A model generated the notes under the pieces. The model had not been told where the DNA came from and searched no databases. It was given only the letters and a program-made list of their open reading frames with translations. DNA of 34,411 bases from contig CAJGCT010000015.1 in NCBI GenBank assembly GCA_904501985.1, positions 1 through 34,411 on the forward strand, read 5' to 3'. Shown here piece by piece: positions 30,142 to 34,411 of this stretch (position 1 is the first letter of the stretch; each line of letters begins with the position of its first letter). A program made the position numbers and the translations under genes. The stretch is from an uncultured Clostridia bacterium (lineage in GTDB: Bacteria > Bacillota > Clostridia > Oscillospirales > CAG-272).

Positions 30142-31875
30142 TTGCTTAAACTCGCACGGTATCTTAAAAAATTCCGATTTTACGTAATAATCGGCCCTAT
30201 ATTCAAGCTCATTGAGGCTATTTTTGAGCTTATAGTGCCTCTTGTTATCAAAAATATGATTGACGTTGGCATCGGCACTAAAGATACCGCCTATGTTTTA
30301 AGGATGGGCGGAATACTTGTGCTGCTGGGCATCGTGGGACTCTGCTCTACCCTTGTATGTCAGCGTTCTGCGGCTATCGCTTCCCAGGGAGTTGGTACGC
30401 TTATGCGTGACGATGTATTTAAAAAGATAGCTTACCTCTCGCACGACAAACGGGACGAAATCGGAACGCCGTCGCTGATAACACGCATTACAAGTGACAT
30501 AAATCAGCTCCAGACCGCGGTGGCAATGCTTATACGCCTTGTTATCCGCGCACCTTTTCTTGCTATAGGCGCAGTTATAATGGCTATGAGCATAAATCTG
30601 TACATATCCATTATTTTCCTCGTGGCAACGGTTCTCATCTTCCTTGTTATCTTTCTTATTATGTCAAAATCCGTGCCGCATTTCAAAAGTATTCAAAAAA
30701 AGCTTGACCGAATCGCGCTTATTACCCGTGAAAATCTTTCGGGCGCACGCGTAATACGCGCATTTTCCGGAAACGAGCGTGAGCATGAGCGTTTCCATGA
30801 AGCAATTGACGATCACACAGCATCTTCTATAAGAGTATCAAGACTGTCGGCACTTTTAAACCCTCTCACTCTCGTTATAGTCAACCTGGCTATTGCCGCT
30901 ATTATTCTTCTTTCGGGAAATCCCGTCAACAGCGGATCACTTACGCAGGGTGACGTTATCGCCCTTGTAAATTACATGAATCAAACGCTTCAGGCGCTCA
31001 TTGTAGTGGCAAATCTCTTTGTTATCTTCACTAAATCCGCCGCTTCCGCAGTGCGCATAAATGAGGTGCTGGACTGCGAATCCGGAATTGAGGACGCCGT
31101 TTGTGCGGCATATCCCAAGCTTCCATCCAAAACCAAGCTTAAATTCGAGGGGGTATCCTTCCACTATCCCGATTCCGAGGAAAATGTACTTGAGGATATC
31201 TCCTTTGAAATAAATGAGGGAGAAACTGTGGGCATTATCGGTGCCACTGGATCCGGCAAATCAACTATTGTCAGCCTTATTCCGCGCTTCTTTGATGTGA
31301 GCGGCGGAGCTGTATACTTTGACGGTGCGGACATTCGTACAATACCGCAAAGAGAGCTTCGTGACCGCATCGGTCTTGTTCCGCAAAAAGCCATGCTAAT
31401 CGGCGGCACTATTGCAGACAATCTTCGTTTCGGTGCGCCGGATGCCACAGACGACGAGCTTTGGCAGGCCTGCGAGACCTCTCAGGCGGCAGAGTTTGTA
31501 AGAGCGAAGCCGGACGGACTTTATTCTAATGTGACCCAAGGAGCGAAAAATCTTTCCGGCGGTCAGAAACAGCGACTTACCATTGCGCGTGCGCTTGCTT
31601 CAAAGCCGGAACTGCTCATCCTTGACGACAGTGCCTCGGCGTTGGACTTTGCCACGGAAGCAAAGCTCCGTGCATCCCTTGCCAAGCTCTCGCGCGAAAC
31701 CGCTATGACACAGCTTATCATCTCCCAGCGTATTACATCAATCCGTCACGCCGATAAGATTATTGTAATCGACGACGGAAAGCTCGTTGGCGTCGGCACA
31801 CATGACACGCTGAAGCAGGACTGTGACGTATATCTTGAAATATGCCGCTCACAGCTCAGAGAGGAGGAGATATGA
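30142..31875 (+). CDS. ABC exporter half-transporter, degenerate-site subunit
   Basis: The 577-residue protein has six membrane helices (about residues 15-300) and a nucleotide-binding domain. Walker A is GATGSGKST (367-375), the signature is an intact LSGGQ (471-475), and Walker B is LLILDD, with Asp496 where the catalytic Glu is expected. The switch position reads SQR, with Gln529 instead of His. This is the pattern of the non-catalytic subunit in heterodimeric exporters such as TM287/288, BmrCD and LmrCD. The start is TTG at 30142, with GGAGG 7 bases upstream. The next gene is its partner and overlaps its stop. The substrate is unknown; drugs or lipids are typical. Confidence 0.92.
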   Translation: MLKLARYLKKFRFYVIIGPIFKLIEAIFELIVPLVIKNMIDVGIGTKDTAYVLRMGGILVLLGIVGLCSTLVCQRSAAIASQGVGTLMRDDVFKKIAYLSHDKRDEIGTPSLITRITSDINQLQTAVAMLIRLVIRAPFLAIGAVIMAMSINLYISIIFLVATVLIFLVIFLIMSKSVPHFKSIQKKLDRIALITRENLSGARVIRAFSGNEREHERFHEAIDDHTASSIRVSRLSALLNPLTLVIVNLAIAAIILLSGNPVNSGSLTQGDVIALVNYMNQTLQALIVVANLFVIFTKSAASAVRINEVLDCESGIEDAVCAAYPKLPSKTKLKFEGVSFHYPDSEENVLEDISFEINEGETVGIIGATGSGKSTIVSLIPRFFDVSGGAVYFDGADIRTIPQRELRDRIGLVPQKAMLIGGTIADNLRFGAPDATDDELWQACETSQAAEFVRAKPDGLYSNVTQGAKNLSGGQKQRLTIARALASKPELLILDDSASALDFATEAKLRASLAKLSRETAMTQLIISQRITSIRHADKIIVIDDGKLVGVGTHDTLKQDCDVYLEICRSQLREEEI

Positions 31876-33620
31876 TGAAAAACAAAACTACTCTCCGCCG
31901 CCTCTTTTCCTATGTAAAGCCCCATCTTGGTCTTGTTATAGTGGCACTTCTTACAGCGATTGTCAGCGTTGCACTCACACTTTTAGCGCCTATCCTTACG
32001 GGAAATGCCATCGACAAGCTTGCAGGCAGAAATAATGTTGACTTCCCTGCTCTTTATACTATTCTTACGGTTTTGACCGTTTCCGTGCTTATATCCGCGG
32101 CTTCCCAATGGCTCATGAACATTTGCACAAGCATAATAAGCTATAAGGTTGTCAGGGACCTTCGCGCCGAGGTATTTGACAAGCTCCACCGAATCCCCCT
32201 GCGCTATATTGATACAAACTCCCACGGCGACCTTATTTCCCGCGTCGTAAACGACATCGACTCCGTATCGGACGGACTTCTCCAGGGACTTGCACAGTTT
32301 TTGGTGGGCGTGCTTACGATTCTCGGAACGATTGCATTCATGTTTTCAATCAACGTAACAGTTGCAATTGTAGTTGTGGTGCTCACACCAATGTCACTTT
32401 TTGTGGCATGGTTCATTGCAAAATTCACCCACTCCGCATTCACCGAGCAAAGCCGCATACAGGGCGAGCTTTCAGGCTACGCTGAGGAGCTTATAGGAAA
32501 CGGAAATATTGTCACTGCCTTTGCATACGAGGAACGTGCCTCGGCACATTACGGCGAGATAAATTCAAGACTCAGAAAGGCAGGCGTGCGCGCTCAGTGG
32601 TTCTCCTCCCTCACAAATCCCTCAACAAGATTTGTAAACGCCATGGTATATGCCATCGCCGCAGTTATGGGATGCTTTGTATCCGTCACCGCAGGCACAA
32701 TATCCGTTGGCGCAATATCAAGCTTTCTCACCTACGCCACACAGTACACCAAGCCCTTTAACGAAATAACCGGTGTAATAACCCAGCTTCAGAGCGCACT
32801 TGCCTCTGCGGCGCGTGTGTTCGCAGTAATTGACGAAGAGGATGAAACCCCTGATGGAGAATACGAAATTCCACAGGATGAATGCAAAGGAAGCGTAACA
32901 CTTGAGAATGTGGACTTTTCCTATGTTCCCGAGCGTCCGCTTATACAGGATTTCAACCTTGACGTTGCCCCCGGAAAGCGAGTTGCCATTGTTGGTCCTA
33001 CCGGATGTGGCAAAACCACGCTTATAAATCTCCTCATGCGCTTCTACGATGTAACAAGCGGAGAGATCCGCGTTGAGAGGCATGATATAAGATCAATGAA
33101 GCGTTCAAGTCTTCGCTCCCTCTACGGAATGGTGCTTCAGGAAACATGGCTGTTCTGCGGCACAATACGCGACAATATCGCCTACGCAAAGCCAGGGGCT
33201 ACGATTGAAGAAATAACAGCCGCCGCCAAGCGTGCTCACATCCACAGCTTTATTCGCCGCCTGCCAAAGGGCTACGACACCGTTATCACCGAGGGTGGAG
33301 GAAATATATCCGAGGGACAAAAACAGCTTCTTTGTATCGCGCGAGTGATGCTTTCAATGCCGCCCATGCTGATACTTGACGAAGCTACAAGCTCTATTGA
33401 CACCATGACCGAGATACGCATACAGAAAGCCTTTGCCGAGATGATGAGAGGACGCACATCCTTTATTGTTGCACACAGGCTTTCCACCATCCGCGAGTCG
33501 GACATTATTCTTGTCATGCGTGACGGAAACGTAATCGAGCAAGGAACTCACGATGAGCTGCTTTCACGTGAGGGTGCTTACTTTGAGCTTTACAACAGCC
33601 AATTTGCGGCAAAACAGTAG
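31872..33620 (+). CDS. ABC exporter half-transporter, catalytic-site subunit
   Basis: The partner of the preceding gene, 582 residues, again has a six-helix membrane domain plus a nucleotide-binding domain. Walker A is GPTGCGKT (375-382), Walker B LILDEATSS keeps the catalytic Glu504, and the switch His535 is present (AHRLSTI). The signature, however, is ISEGQ (479-483) instead of LSGGQ. Paired with the previous subunit this gives one complete and one degenerate ATP site. ATG codons at 31872 and 31875 are both possible; the first overlaps the previous TGA, and GAGGAGG lies just upstream. The transcript ends at the terminator at 33633-33669. Confidence 0.93.
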   Translation: MMKNKTTLRRLFSYVKPHLGLVIVALLTAIVSVALTLLAPILTGNAIDKLAGRNNVDFPALYTILTVLTVSVLISAASQWLMNICTSIISYKVVRDLRAEVFDKLHRIPLRYIDTNSHGDLISRVVNDIDSVSDGLLQGLAQFLVGVLTILGTIAFMFSINVTVAIVVVVLTPMSLFVAWFIAKFTHSAFTEQSRIQGELSGYAEELIGNGNIVTAFAYEERASAHYGEINSRLRKAGVRAQWFSSLTNPSTRFVNAMVYAIAAVMGCFVSVTAGTISVGAISSFLTYATQYTKPFNEITGVITQLQSALASAARVFAVIDEEDETPDGEYEIPQDECKGSVTLENVDFSYVPERPLIQDFNLDVAPGKRVAIVGPTGCGKTTLINLLMRFYDVTSGEIRVERHDIRSMKRSSLRSLYGMVLQETWLFCGTIRDNIAYAKPGATIEEITAAAKRAHIHSFIRRLPKGYDTVITEGGGNISEGQKQLLCIARVMLSMPPMLILDEATSSIDTMTEIRIQKAFAEMMRGRTSFIVAHRLSTIRESDIILVMRDGNVIEQGTHDELLSREGAYFELYNSQFAAKQ

Positions 33621-33632
33621 TCAAGCGAAAAG

Positions 33633-33669
33633 CAGGCTGAAGCGATTGCTTCAGCCTGTTCTTTATTTT
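33633..33669. terminator. Terminator between the ABC exporter and the GH2 gene
   Basis: CAGGCTGAAGC (33633-33643) pairs perfectly with GCTTCAGCCTG (33648-33658) and is followed by TTCTTTATTTT. The two genes converge here. Confidence 0.85.
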
Positions 33670-34411
33670 CTGTCAAATACTGCTCTGTCTATCTTATCGC
33701 GGATGCGAAGCATAGTATCGCGGCATGGCTTAATCACACGGCGGTCGTAGGTTACAAGTCCGTTGATTTCGTCCTCCACATCGCTTAGCTGTGTGAGAAC
33801 AGCACCGCAAAGCCCCTGTCTGATAAGCGGTATAACTTCGTTTGTATACAAAGATTCAAGTGACTCCGACAGTTCATCCCTACTGTTCATCGTCTTGTAG
33901 CCGTATGCCTTATGCAGATTGAAAATATGACCCTCTATCTTGCAGGAATAACCGCCAAACTCAGACAGCACCGCCGGACGAGTGCCTATTTCGAAATCCG
34001 CTTTCTTAAAGTAAATATGCTCACTTTGAACATCACTTTGATTTTCATTAAACCACCCCGATGTGCTGTCGATGATTCGTGTAGGATCAAGCTTTTTAAA
34101 TTTGCCGTACAGTTTGTCTGCATCATACTGTCCCCATCCCTCATTAAACAGCGTATAATAGCATACCGAGGGGTGGTTATACAAATGCTCCATGGTCTCC
34201 TCGCAGTGCCGCTCAAATATCTCTCGCCGCCGTTTTGTGGCACGGTGTGTTATACCGCGGCGCGGCCCTACTGTTGGAAGCGCGGTGTCAATGAGAAAGC
34301 TGTATTTTCCGCTGTTTACCATATCCTGAAAAACTATCATTCCGTACTTGTCACAGTAATAATAGAATATTTCAGGTTCTATCTTAATATGCTTACGAAG
34401 GGTATTAAAGC
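33663..34411 (-). CDS. Glycoside hydrolase family 2 protein (5' end outside window)
   Basis: The frame is open to the window edge and begins there with FNTLRKHIKIEPEIFYYYCD, followed by KYGMIVFQD, so the ATG at 34340 is internal and the true start lies beyond 34411. The visible 249 codons cover the TIM-barrel domain. NHPSVCYYTLFNEGWGQ contains the acid/base Glu (NEGW), and LSEFGGYSCKIEG contains the nucleophile Glu. Family 2 includes beta-galactosidases, beta-glucuronidases and beta-mannosidases; the N-terminal sugar-binding domains that would help to choose between these are not in view. It fits a gut bacterium that uses plant or host glycans. Confidence 0.9.
   Translation of the reverse strand, partial: FNTLRKHIKIEPEIFYYYCDKYGMIVFQDMVNSGKYSFLIDTALPTVGPRRGITHRATKRRREIFERHCEETMEHLYNHPSVCYYTLFNEGWGQYDADKLYGKFKKLDPTRIIDSTSGWFNENQSDVQSEHIYFKKADFEIGTRPAVLSEFGGYSCKIEGHIFNLHKAYGYKTMNSRDELSESLESLYTNEVIPLIRQGLCGAVLTQLSDVEDEINGLVTYDRRVIKPCRDTMLRIRDKIDRAVFDRK

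Noticed and set aside
1..34411. CRISPR array, prophage, transposase or complete defence island
   Set aside because: No regularly spaced repeats, phage structural genes, transposase or restriction/abortive-infection gene sets were seen on either strand.

Overview
This window looks like a chromosomal segment of a low-to-mid G+C, spore-forming member of the Clostridia (Bacillota), probably an uncultured gut Oscillospirales/Eubacteriales type. Evidence: an intact sigK-like sporulation sigma factor, the conserved Gram-positive division block (hlyD-like, ylmE, sepF, yggT, ylmH, divIVA, ileS, lspA), a lysine riboswitch in front of dapA-dapB, LexA-type boxes of the Firmicute pattern at dinB, frequent GTG/TTG starts, and strong AGGAGG ribosome sites. 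No taxonomic search was possible, so the placement is inference.

Layout. 1-118: the C-terminal end of pyruvate phosphate dikinase and its terminator. 231-3752 (minus strand): a gpsA-like dehydrogenase and pyrB (with a fused PyrI-type zinc domain), a decayed fucU-like fragment, then aroK and a GNAT acetyltransferase. 3779-5133: SOS-regulated dinB. 5147-8105 (minus strand): a GltS-like carrier, a PlsC-type acyltransferase with a zinc ribbon, and a broken glycerophosphodiesterase gene that still has its promoter. 8143-9968: a cyclophilin lipoprotein and trpS, each with a good sigma-A promoter. 9969-10328: gene-free, holding a dispersed hairpin element. 10329-15843 (minus strand): Nudix protein, NYN-nuclease-like protein, sigK, a YpsA-like SLOG protein, a solitary antitoxin-like gene and queA, with small palindromic elements between them. 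15891-18088: lysine riboswitch, dapA and dapB. 18186-19456: an orphan RelB/DinJ-like antitoxin coupled to miaA. 19448-27580: the division/IleRS/LspA block. 27594-30139: a YcxB-like membrane protein, a second copy of the dispersed element, a RluD-type pseudouridine synthase and a Cof-type HAD phosphatase. 30142-33620: a heterodimeric ABC exporter. 33663-34411: the 3' part of a GH2 glycosidase, cut by the window edge.

Most of the window is housekeeping. The less ordinary items are the PyrB-zinc-domain fusion, two gene relics (fucU-like and GDPD), the repeat/hairpin family with compensatory stem changes, the NYN-domain protein with an unrecognised N-terminal half, the orphan antitoxin whose Shine-Dalgarno is separated from its start by a hairpin, and an isoleucyl-tRNA synthetase whose HIGH and KMSKS signatures are both altered. 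I did not see a CRISPR array, rRNA, tRNA, insertion sequence, prophage or complete defence system.
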